Origin: Clostridia bacterium
Lineage (GTDB): Bacteria > Bacillota > Clostridia > Christensenellales > UBA1242
DNA: 13,072 nucleotides
Assembly (NCBI GenBank): GCA_028694075.1
Contig: JAQUUD010000015.1
Location: 1 to 13,072 of the forward strand
Direction: 5' to 3'
Shown piece after piece: positions 1 through 7,141 of this stretch (positions within the stretch are counted from its first letter, which is position 1; the number at the start of each line of letters is the position of its first letter). Below the pieces are notes generated by a model, which searched no databases, was not told where the DNA came from, and worked only from the letters and a program-made list of their open reading frames with translations. Both the position numbers and the translations under genes were made by a program.

Positions 1-2216
1 AATTCGTGATAATGAGTTGCAAATAAAGTTTTGGCTTTCATATTACTGCACAAATATTCAACCATTGACCATGCAATACTAAGCCCATCAAAGGTTGATG
101 TTCCACGCCCAATTTCATCTAAAATAATAAGACTTTCATCTGTGGCATTTTGCAAAATGTTTGCCATTTCCATCATTTCCACCATAAAGGTGCTTTGCCC
201 AAGGGAAAGGTCATCACTTGCCCCTACCCTTGTAAAAATCCTGTCAACCACGCTGATTTCAGCACTTTTGGCAGGAACAAAAGAGCCAATATGTGCAAGC
301 AAAGTGATGAGAGCCACCTGACGCATATAAGTGCTTTTGCCCGCCATATTTGGCCCTGTTATTATCATTATCTTATCATTTTCTTTGTCCAGATAGGTGT
401 CATTTGGAATAAACTCTCTGTCTTTCAAATGATTTTCAATAACCGGGTGTCTGCCTTCTTCGATTTTTATATGTTTAATTTTATTATTTATTAAAGGTTT
501 TACATAATTATTTTTAACCGCAAGTTGTGCAAGCGAGAGTAAACAATCAAGTTCAGATAAAATATTAGAAATTTCCTGAAAATCTTTAATATAGTCAACA
601 AGTTTATCTCTAATTTCGGAAAATAACTGTTGCTCCAATTTAATACTTTTTTCTTCGGCAGTTAAAATTTTTTCTTCAATGATTTTTAAATCTTCTGTGA
701 AATATCTGTCAAAATTTCCAACGGTTTGCTTTCTGTGGTAACTAATCGGGATTTTTTCACATAAGTTTTTATTTATTTCAACAAAATATCCATAAATGTT
801 ATTAAATTTAATTTTCAAATTTTTAATGCCTGTTTCGTTTTGCTCACGCACTTCTAGTTCAGCAATCCATTCTGCCCCGTATTTTTTAATTTGTCTTAAC
901 TCGTCTAATTCGCTGTTATATCCATCTTTAATAAAACCGCCGTCCCGCAAATTTTGAGAAGGCAAGTCCATAATTGAACTGTTGAGCAAGTTATAAATTT
1001 GGCTAAAATCTTTAATACTTTTATTAAAACCACTTAATTTTTCGGATTTCGCTGTAGAAAGCAATCGTTTAATATCAGGCATTACTGATAAAGTCTTTTT
1101 AAGTTTATTACACTCTCTTGGTATTATCATACATAAACCAATTCGAGATGATAAACGTTCAATATCGCTTACTTTTGCCAGTTCATTACTTAAACAATCT
1201 CTTAATATCAAATTACTGCAAAACTCTTCCACTGCCGAAAGTCTTAAATTGATTTCAATGCTATCAGTTAATGGCTGGTCAAGCCAATTTCTAAGCAGGC
1301 GAGCACCCATTGAAGTTTTGGTATTGTCAATTAACGAAAGCAAAGAGCCTTTTTTCTTTCTATCTCGTATTGTTTCAACAAGTTCCAAATTTCGCCTTGC
1401 AATAACATCTAACACCATAAATTTTGCGGTGTCAATTTTTTTGATTTTATTAATATGCACCAAACTTTTCTTTTGAGTTTCATTCAAATATTCTAAAAGC
1501 GCTCCAGAGGCACTTATTGCAAAAGGCATTTCATTAATTTCATAAACATTTAACACCACATTTGAAAACTGATTTTTCAAATTATTTATTGCCCTTTCTT
1601 CTTCAAAAGACCAGTCATAATAAATATCAAATTTTGGCAAGGTCATAAATTTTGAAGCAGGAATTTCAGTTAATATTTGTCTGGCTTCTTCGTTGCAAAT
1701 TATTTCAGCGGGATTAATTCTTACAATCAAATCATTCAAGTTTGATGTTATATTGTTCTTATATTCGGTTGTATAAAACTCCCCTGTTGAAATATCAGAA
1801 TAAGCAACGCCAATTTTCTCCTGAGATTTAAAAACGCAAAGTATGTAATTATTTTTCAGTTCATCAAGAATATAATCTTCGGTTATTGTGCCTGCTGTTA
1901 TTACCCTTACAACATCTCTTTCAACTCGAACACCCTTTTTTGCTTCATTAAGTTGTTCGCAAATTGCAATTTTTCGTCCTTCCTTCAAAAGTTTTGCAAT
2001 GTAAGTATCAACCGAGTGATACGGCACACCACACATCGGTGCTTTTTGTTCCAGCCCACAATCTTTTCCAGTTAATGTTATATCTAAAAGTTTAGATATT
2101 TCAATCGCATCTTCAAAAAACATCTCATAAAAATCACCCAAGCGATATAAAACAACTGCATCTTTATATTTTTCTTTTATTTCTAAATAATGTTGCATCA
2201 TTGGTGATAAAGCCAT
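1..2216 (-). CDS. mutS: DNA mismatch repair protein MutS (3' end beyond window)
   Basis: MutS is the mismatch-recognising ATPase that starts methyl-independent or methyl-directed mismatch repair and hands the lesion to MutL. The window holds 738 codons from the ATG at 2214-2216; the family usually has about 850-900 residues, so roughly the last 120-150 (end of the ATPase domain and the dimerisation helices) lie off the left edge. Visible landmarks: the mismatch-reading Phe-Tyr-Glu motif at residues 29-31 within LGDFYEMF; MCGVPYH near residue 60, typical of domain I; Walker A GPNMAGKST at 621-629; Walker B ending in Asp-Glu 700-701 and running into IGRGTSTFDG; and the ATHYHE motif at 733-738, where the window stops. 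The start is set by an AAGGAG ribosome site at 2225-2230, and the ATG shares one base with the miaB stop (TAATG), implying translational coupling. mutL would be expected downstream. The frame is intact. Confidence 0.97.
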   Translation of the reverse strand, partial: MALSPMMQHYLEIKEKYKDAVVLYRLGDFYEMFFEDAIEISKLLDITLTGKDCGLEQKAPMCGVPYHSVDTYIAKLLKEGRKIAICEQLNEAKKGVRVERDVVRVITAGTITEDYILDELKNNYILCVFKSQEKIGVAYSDISTGEFYTTEYKNNITSNLNDLIVRINPAEIICNEEARQILTEIPASKFMTLPKFDIYYDWSFEEERAINNLKNQFSNVVLNVYEINEMPFAISASGALLEYLNETQKKSLVHINKIKKIDTAKFMVLDVIARRNLELVETIRDRKKKGSLLSLIDNTKTSMGARLLRNWLDQPLTDSIEINLRLSAVEEFCSNLILRDCLSNELAKVSDIERLSSRIGLCMIIPRECNKLKKTLSVMPDIKRLLSTAKSEKLSGFNKSIKDFSQIYNLLNSSIMDLPSQNLRDGGFIKDGYNSELDELRQIKKYGAEWIAELEVREQNETGIKNLKIKFNNIYGYFVEINKNLCEKIPISYHRKQTVGNFDRYFTEDLKIIEEKILTAEEKSIKLEQQLFSEIRDKLVDYIKDFQEISNILSELDCLLSLAQLAVKNNYVKPLINNKIKHIKIEEGRHPVIENHLKDREFIPNDTYLDKENDKIMIITGPNMAGKSTYMRQVALITLLAHIGSFVPAKSAEISVVDRIFTRVGASDDLSLGQSTFMVEMMEMANILQNATDESLIILDEIGRGTSTFDGLSIAWSMVEYLCSNMKAKTLFATHYHE

Positions 2217-3343
2217 TAATTTTTCTCCTTTTTAAATTCCTTTGCAATCCTTAAAACTTCATTAACCCTTTTTTGTTTCACTGTTTTTTCAATCTGGTCA
2301 GGCATTATATATGCAGGCGTCCCCGTTCTTTTGGAAAATATAAAAGCAAATACTCCATCAAATCTTACTTTTCTAAGCAAATCACAAGTTTGATTAAAAT
2401 CTTCTTCGGTTTCCCCCGGAAAGCCAACAATAATATCAGTTGTAAGCCGGACATTAGGAATTTTCGCTTTTATTTCATCAATAATTGATAAATATTTTTC
2501 AACCGTATAATGCCTGTTCATTTTTTGCAAAATCTTAGTGCTTCCGCTTTGAACTGGCAAGTGAATTTCTTTTAAAATTTTATCATTTTTTGCAACCGTG
2601 TCAATAATGTCGCTTGTTAAATCTTTTGGATTTGATGTCATAAATGTAAGTTTAAAATCACCTGATAAATTACATATTTCCTGCAACAACTGTGAAAAAG
2701 TTGCTTCTTTTGTGTCATTCCCATAAGAATTAACATTCTGACCTAGAAGCGTTATTTTTTCATATTTATTGTCTTTAATAATTTGTTTTATTTCATTTAT
2801 GATTTCTTGTTTCGGACGACTTCTTTCTCTGCCACGCACATACGGAACAATGCAATAAGAGCAGAAATTGTTACAACCTTGCATTATATTTACCCACGCA
2901 TTATTCCCGCTTGTACGATAGACCGGACAACTTTCGCCCGCCAAATTGAAGTCTTCACTATATTCTAAAAGTCTTTTTTGAAATTTCTTCTTTTCTAAAA
3001 AATCTTTTAATAAATGTAAATTGCTTGTCCCAAAAATAATATCGATGAAAGGAAATTTTTTATAAAGGAGTTCGGCTGTTTCTTTTTGTTGTGTCATACA
3101 ACCGCACACTGCAATGATTTTATCTTTATTTTCTTTCTTTAAACTTTTTAACGCACCAATATTCCCGATTGCTCTTTCTTCTGCTCCGCCTCTTATTGCA
3201 CAAGTATTAAAAATAATTACATCTGCCTCTGGAATTGTTTTTGCTTCTATGTATCCGAGCATTTGCAAAATCCCCGCAAGTTTTTCTGATTCGTGCACAT
3301 TTAACTGGCAACCAAATGTTGTTATAAAATATTTTTTTTCCAT
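2216..3343 (-). CDS. miaB: tRNA-2-methylthio-N6-dimethylallyladenosine synthase MiaB, lacking the TRAM domain
   Basis: MiaB is a radical-SAM enzyme that converts i6A37 in tRNAs reading UNN codons to ms2i6A37. Seen: the N-terminal methylthiotransferase domain with the three auxiliary-cluster cysteines C12 (FGCQLN), C48 (FNTCAIR) and C82 (CGCMTQ), and the radical-SAM CxxxCxxC at C157, C161 and C164 (MQGCNNFCSYC) followed by VPYVRGRERSR. FGCQLN and the run into RGRERSR favour MiaB over RimO or MtaB. The protein is 375 residues against about 440-510 for the family. It stops just after KRTGTPAY and a short lysine-rich helix, exactly where the TRAM domain should begin, and mutS starts at its stop codon, so the lost domain is not hidden in another frame downstream. 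The start lies close to the first conserved residues, so it is well fixed, yet it has no Shine-Dalgarno sequence; a TATAAT sits only 9 nt upstream. The gene is divergent from the PBP gene. Confidence 0.93.
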   Translation of the reverse strand: MEKKYFITTFGCQLNVHESEKLAGILQMLGYIEAKTIPEADVIIFNTCAIRGGAEERAIGNIGALKSLKKENKDKIIAVCGCMTQQKETAELLYKKFPFIDIIFGTSNLHLLKDFLEKKKFQKRLLEYSEDFNLAGESCPVYRTSGNNAWVNIMQGCNNFCSYCIVPYVRGRERSRPKQEIINEIKQIIKDNKYEKITLLGQNVNSYGNDTKEATFSQLLQEICNLSGDFKLTFMTSNPKDLTSDIIDTVAKNDKILKEIHLPVQSGSTKILQKMNRHYTVEKYLSIIDEIKAKIPNVRLTTDIIVGFPGETEEDFNQTCDLLRKVRFDGVFAFIFSKRTGTPAYIMPDQIEKTVKQKRVNEVLRIAKEFKKEKN

Positions 3344-3482
3344 AATTAAATTATTATACTATAAAATAAACATAAAATCTAGTGATATTTTACGAATGCT
3401 TTTAACTAATTTTTTCTTTCATTAGATTAATCTACAATAAATATAAAAGCATAAATTATGATATAAATACCATAATAAATAT
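3344..3482. promoter_or_regulatory. Divergent miaB/PBP intergenic region with a 12-bp palindrome
   Basis: This 139-bp spacer should hold the promoters of both the miaB-mutS unit (minus) and the PBP gene (plus). A TATAAT on the minus strand (3353-3358) lies 9 nt before the miaB ATG, with only a weak -35. On the plus side several -10-like words (TATAAA 3462-3467, TATGAT 3457-3462, CATAAT 3471-3476) crowd the PBP start, but none has a convincing -35. A perfect palindrome, TAGATTAATCTA, lies at 3423-3434, between the two sets of signals. Neither flanking gene has a recognisable Shine-Dalgarno sequence. The region's role is inferred from its divergent position; the exact promoters are not resolved. 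Confidence 0.4.
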
Positions 3483-5741
3483 ATGAAAAATTTTTTAGTT
3501 ATAAGTTTTAAAATATTAGTAAGTCTTGTTATTATTTTGACCTTAATTACACTTGGCATTTGCATATATTCATTAACTGTTATGAAAATTTCATTTGATA
3601 ATAATTTAATAACTGATAATAATTTAACCATTGAAGTTTTTAATTCTCAAAACTTGATGCTGAACGAACAAAATACATTCAATAGTGTTAAAATAAGCCT
3701 TGAAAATGTCCCAGAGCATACAAAACAAGCATTTATTTCCATTGAAGATAAAAATTTTTATAATCATAATGGCATTTCTGTTAAAAGAATGGCAAAAGCA
3801 TTCATTAATAATCTTAAATCAATGAAAATTATTGAAGGGGCTTCCACAATCAGTCAACAATTAATAAAAAACACGCATTTAACGAATGAAAAAACGCTTA
3901 CAAGAAAACTCAACGAAATATCGCTTACAATGGAACTCGAAAGGAATTTTTCCAAAGATGAAATACTTGAAAATTATCTTAATATTATTTATTTCGGAAG
4001 CAATTGTTATGGGCTGGAAAATGCCAGCCAATATTATTTTTCTAAAAATGCAAAAGATTTAAACATTGCCGAAAGTGCTATGCTTGCTGGAATGATAAAA
4101 TCCCCGAACTATTATTCGCCCATAAGACAATATGAGCGTTGTCTTTTTCGCAGGAATGTTGTACTGGAAGAAATGAAAAATGATGGAGCAATCTCAGAAA
4201 GTGAATGCACTGCGGAAAAAAATAAAGAATTAGAAATTAATATAAATGAAACACGGAAAAATAAATTAAATACATATTCGCAAAGTGCCATTGATGAAGC
4301 AATGCTTATTTTGAAAATGCCGGAAAAACAGATTGCAATCGGCGGTTATAAAATTTATACTTATCAAAACTTAGATAATCAATTAATTATTGAAAAGTTA
4401 GCGGAATCATATAAAGATAGTTTGGTTGATAATGATTTTGCATTTATTGATATAAATCCCGAAAACGGCGGAGTCTTGTCATATTTAGGCAAAAGCAATT
4501 ACAAAATTTTGGAATATAAAAGGCAACCGGGTTCTGCAATCAAACCGCTTTTGGTGTATGGTCCTGCAATAAATGAAGATATAATATCGCCCGCCACTTT
4601 AATTTTAGATGAACCCATTTCAATCGAAGGTTATGAGCCAAAAAATATCGGCGACAAGTATTATGGATATATAAGTGCCCGTGAAGCGCTTGCAAATTCA
4701 TTAAATTCTTCAACAATTAAAATTGCTTCATATCTAGGGCTTGATAAGATTAAAAAATATGCGAACTCATTTGAAATTGAATTAGATGAAAATGACAATA
4801 GTTATTCCTTGACCCTTGGCGGAATGACTTATGGAACGAATTTAAAACAACTCGCCGGCGGATATACAGCATTTGCAAATAAAGGGAAATTTTCTTCGCC
4901 AAAGTTTGTGCATTATATAACAACAAAAGATGGTAAAGTGATTTATAAAAATAATGAAGAAAAACGAAATATCTTTCGAGAAGATAGTGCATATTTAACC
5001 ACAGATATGCTTAAATCTTGCGTTCAAAACGGCACTGCACGCAAACTTAGAACATTGCCTTTTGAAGTTGCTTCAAAAACCGGAACAGCGGGAACAAAAA
5101 AGGGCAACACTGATGCATATAACATTGCATATACAACTGAAAACGTTACCGGAGTTTGGATTGGAAATATGGATAATAAAATTATTGACATCGCCGGCGG
5201 AAATTTGCCAACACTTATTAATCGGGATTATTTTGAAAGCATATATAAAAATAAAACGCCGGGAAATTTTGTTCAACCAAGTTCTATTGAAGAATTAGAA
5301 ATTGATTTAAATGAATATGAGAATAATCATAACATTGTGATTGCCAACCCTTTAACGCTGGAAAGATATATTAAGCGGGAGAAATTTTCAAGATTTAATT
5401 TGCCAAAAGAAAGCAATGAAAATTTTAATGCCCACCCTGCAAATTTAACAGGATATATTAAAAATAATAAGGTATTTTTAAGTTTTAATGCTAACAATTT
5501 CCTAACATATGAAATTTATAAGCAAAATGGCACTGATAATAAATTGATTAAAACTATTTCAGGGCAAGGCGGTGTTATTAATATTGAAAATGATATTAAA
5601 GATAAAGAAAAAATAAGTTATTATATCATCACAAAATTAGTATTAGGCGAAAAAGTTATAAATGAAGAAAAAAGTAATGTGCTTACTTTATATAATAGTT
5701 CGAACCCTCTTATGAAAATTAAAGAAAAATGGTATTTGTAA
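3483..5741 (+). CDS. Class A penicillin-binding protein (PBP1A-type) with C-terminal FN3-like domain
   Basis: A bifunctional peptidoglycan synthase: it polymerises lipid II into glycan strands and crosslinks the stem peptides outside the membrane. The 752 residues read in order as follows. One N-terminal membrane anchor spans about 5-33. The GT51 glycosyltransferase has EDKNFYNHNG (catalytic Glu88), GASTISQQL at 119-127, RKLNE (Glu145), an ENYLNIIYFG segment and AESAMLAGMIKSPNYYSP. The transpeptidase has the SxxK nucleophile motif S351-AI-K354, SLN at 406-408 and KTGT at 532-535. A tail of about 100 residues (roughly 650-742) has the pattern of a fibronectin type III domain (LSFNA...YEIYKQNG...SYYIITK). 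All catalytic motifs are present, so both activities are expected. No Shine-Dalgarno sequence precedes the ATG. It is the only plus-strand gene, divergent from miaB and convergent with recA. I leave the symbol blank (pbpA, ponA and mrcA are all used for such genes). Confidence 0.94.
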   Translation: MKNFLVISFKILVSLVIILTLITLGICIYSLTVMKISFDNNLITDNNLTIEVFNSQNLMLNEQNTFNSVKISLENVPEHTKQAFISIEDKNFYNHNGISVKRMAKAFINNLKSMKIIEGASTISQQLIKNTHLTNEKTLTRKLNEISLTMELERNFSKDEILENYLNIIYFGSNCYGLENASQYYFSKNAKDLNIAESAMLAGMIKSPNYYSPIRQYERCLFRRNVVLEEMKNDGAISESECTAEKNKELEININETRKNKLNTYSQSAIDEAMLILKMPEKQIAIGGYKIYTYQNLDNQLIIEKLAESYKDSLVDNDFAFIDINPENGGVLSYLGKSNYKILEYKRQPGSAIKPLLVYGPAINEDIISPATLILDEPISIEGYEPKNIGDKYYGYISAREALANSLNSSTIKIASYLGLDKIKKYANSFEIELDENDNSYSLTLGGMTYGTNLKQLAGGYTAFANKGKFSSPKFVHYITTKDGKVIYKNNEEKRNIFREDSAYLTTDMLKSCVQNGTARKLRTLPFEVASKTGTAGTKKGNTDAYNIAYTTENVTGVWIGNMDNKIIDIAGGNLPTLINRDYFESIYKNKTPGNFVQPSSIEELEIDLNEYENNHNIVIANPLTLERYIKREKFSRFNLPKESNENFNAHPANLTGYIKNNKVFLSFNANNFLTYEIYKQNGTDNKLIKTISGQGGVINIENDIKDKEKISYYIITKLVLGEKVINEEKSNVLTLYNSSNPLMKIKEKWYL

Positions 5742-5800
5742 ATTTTATTTAATTTATGAAAACTTTATAAAATTATAAATAGTTTTTCGAAATAAAGTTT

Positions 5801-5901
5801 AAAAAATTCGCCGGCGGAAGTTGGGTTTCAAAGAAACCCAACTGCAACGCTTTAAAAAGCGTTGCGCCGATGCCCTAATGGCATCGGCATTCCGCCGGCG
5901 A
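5801..5901 (-). terminator. Possible intrinsic terminator of the recA transcript
   Basis: Read on the minus strand, downstream of recA, the compound hairpin is closed by a GC-rich outer stem and followed after one A (5807) by six T (5806 down to 5801), which fits Rho-independent termination. On the plus strand the structure is followed by TATATTC, a poor U-tract, so termination of the PBP transcript here is less certain. The large multi-branched interior is unusual for a simple terminator. Confidence 0.45.
5808..5901. repeat. Nested inverted-repeat element: three perfect hairpins inside a 12-bp outer stem (four-way junction)
   Basis: Seen directly: 5808-5819 (TCGCCGGCGGAA) is the exact reverse complement of 5890-5901. 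Packed inside are three perfect hairpins. The first is 5820-5829 with 5833-5842 (10 bp, loop AAA). The second is 5844-5853 with 5856-5865 (10 bp with a 2-nt loop, so in practice 9 bp with a 4-nt loop). The third is 5866-5874 with 5880-5888 (9 bp, loop CTAAT). Only T5843 and A5889 are unpaired at the junction. Both strands can fold this way, as RNA or as a DNA cruciform. Each outer arm also contains the self-palindrome CGCCGGCG (5809-5816 and 5893-5900), so the element is flanked by direct as well as inverted repeats. No clear target-site duplication is visible. It could be a MITE- or REP-like mobile repeat, a structured terminator or a structured RNA; I do not recognise a named family. Confidence 0.85.
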
Positions 5902-5909
5902 TATATTCA

Positions 5910-6031
5910 AACTAGCCAACATATAAACCAACTAGCCGATATATAACCAACTAGAAGAATATATCAATCTAAACCAACTACAAAAAATTTAATCAAATTT
6001 AGCAAAATATTAAACCACTAAAAATATTAAA
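5910..6031. repeat. Degenerate direct repeat (AAACCAACTA / ATATA units)
   Basis: A short word close to AAACCAACTAG recurs beside ATATA runs. Units begin about 5910, 5930 and 5949, 19-20 bp apart, giving ACTAG at 5911-5915, 5931-5935 and 5950-5954. Weaker copies follow as AAACCAACTA at 5971-5980 and AAACCACTA at 6012-6020. AAAATATTAAA then occurs twice (6004-6014 and 6021-6031). The repeat word resembles the 3' arm of the first hairpin in the neighbouring element (AAACCCAACT, 5834-5843). It looks like a decayed tandem array; no function is evident. Confidence 0.6.
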
Positions 6032-6053
6032 AATTACAAATTAAATAAACAAT

Positions 6054-7088
6054 CTAATCCTCATCGCTGGCTGTTTTTAAAAGATTACTATTCATTAGTT
6101 TATCTCTGATTATTTCCGTCAAATCATTAAAAATTTCAAGATTTGATTTTAAGAAAATTTTAACATTTTCTTTGCCTTGTCCAATTTTTTCATTTTTATA
6201 AGAGAACCACGAGCCTGTTTTCTGAATTAAGTCAAACTCAATCGCCAAGTCTAAAATTGTTCCAGCCTTTGATATGCCCTCACCGAAAATTATATCAAAT
6301 TCAGCAAGTTTAAAAGGTGCAGCAAGTTTGTTCTTAACAACCTTAACTCTTGTTCTATTTCCTACTATATCTGTACCATTTTTTATTGCTTCACTTTTGC
6401 GAACATCAAGCCTTATGCTTGCATAAAACTTTAGTGCTTTTCCTCCTGCTGTTGTTTCAGGTGAACCATAAACGACACCAATTTTATCTCTTAACTGATT
6501 AATGAAAACAACGCTTGCCTTGCTTTTATTGACAATACCAGTCAGTTTTCTGAGCGCTTGACTCATAAGCCTTGCCTGCAATCCCATATGATTGTCGCCC
6601 ATATCACCATCAATTTCCGCTTTTGGAGTTAAAGCCGCAACTGAGTCAACAATAACAATATCAACCGCTCCGTTACGAATTAAAGTATCACAAATATCCA
6701 ATGCTTGCTCTCCGTTATCTGGCTGAGAAACATATAAATCTTCAACGTTAACACCTAATTTTTTAGCATAAATAGGATCCAAAGCATGTTCGGCGTCAAT
6801 AAAAGCCGCCGTTCCACCTAATTTTTGCGCTTCGGCAACCATATGTAATGCAACGGTTGTTTTTCCGGAAGATTCCGGACCATAAATTTCAATAATTCTG
6901 CCCCTTGGAATGCCACCGATTCCTAGCGCCATGTCAAGCGTCAAGCAACCTGTTGGAATAACATCAATAGCCTGCGTCGGTCTGTCGCCAAGTTTTATAA
7001 TTGAACCTTTCCCAAATTGTTTTTCAATTTCGAGAAGTGCGTTTTCCAAATTTTTCTTTCTGTCATCACTCATTTTTTTTTCAGCCAT
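6054..7088 (-). CDS. recA: Recombinase RecA
   Basis: RecA forms ATP-dependent filaments on single-stranded DNA, drives strand exchange in recombinational repair, and triggers LexA-type self-cleavage in the SOS response. The protein has 344 residues, the normal length. Visible: an N-terminal KKNLENALLEIEKQFGKG helix region, Walker A GPESSGKT at 70-77, the DAEHALD segment with catalytic Glu100, the Walker B strand IVIVDS ending at Asp148, loop L1 around 161-170 (DMGDNHMGLQ), INQLRDKIG near 196, and loop L2 with PETTAGG at 210-216 (Ala where Pro is more usual). The C-terminus ends in a short acidic SDED. The start is fixed by AGGAGA at 7095-7100. The gene lies 53 bp after pgsA with no obvious promoter, and I see no Bacillus-type SOS box (GAAC-N4-GTTC) in that gap, so expression probably comes from further upstream. 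Confidence 0.98.
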   Translation of the reverse strand: MAEKKMSDDRKKNLENALLEIEKQFGKGSIIKLGDRPTQAIDVIPTGCLTLDMALGIGGIPRGRIIEIYGPESSGKTTVALHMVAEAQKLGGTAAFIDAEHALDPIYAKKLGVNVEDLYVSQPDNGEQALDICDTLIRNGAVDIVIVDSVAALTPKAEIDGDMGDNHMGLQARLMSQALRKLTGIVNKSKASVVFINQLRDKIGVVYGSPETTAGGKALKFYASIRLDVRKSEAIKNGTDIVGNRTRVKVVKNKLAAPFKLAEFDIIFGEGISKAGTILDLAIEFDLIQKTGSWFSYKNEKIGQGKENVKIFLKSNLEIFNDLTEIIRDKLMNSNLLKTASDED

Positions 7089-7141
7089 TTAATTTCTCCT
7101 AAAATTTTTTAATTTTTTGATTACTTTTTTATTATTTCAAA

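Larger units (their letters stand above)
5742..6053. other. 312-bp convergent intergenic region between the PBP gene and recA
   Basis: There is no coding sequence of note here. It holds, in order, an AT-rich stretch after the PBP stop, the nested hairpin element (5808-5901), a degenerate tandem repeat (about 5910-6031), and AT-rich sequence up to the recA stop. The GC-rich hairpin element stands out sharply from its AT-rich surroundings. Confidence 0.8.

Noticed and set aside
1..5. Window begins with AATTC, like a cut EcoRI end
   Set aside because: The MutS reading frame runs through it naturally at the conserved HYHE motif; a chance edge.
150..494. Plus-strand reading frame of 114 codons opposite mutS
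   Set aside because: Lies wholly antisense to the conserved MutS ATPase domain; no ribosome site and no family resemblance.
3422..3631. Minus-strand reading frame of 69 codons overlapping the PBP start
   Set aside because: Overlaps the PBP gene head and the divergent spacer, with no ribosome site or recognisable motif.
5760..5800. AT-rich inverted repeat AAACTTTAT / ATAAAGTTT after the PBP stop
   Set aside because: Nine A/T-rich pairs with a 23-nt loop and no following T-run on the plus strand; too weak to call a terminator.
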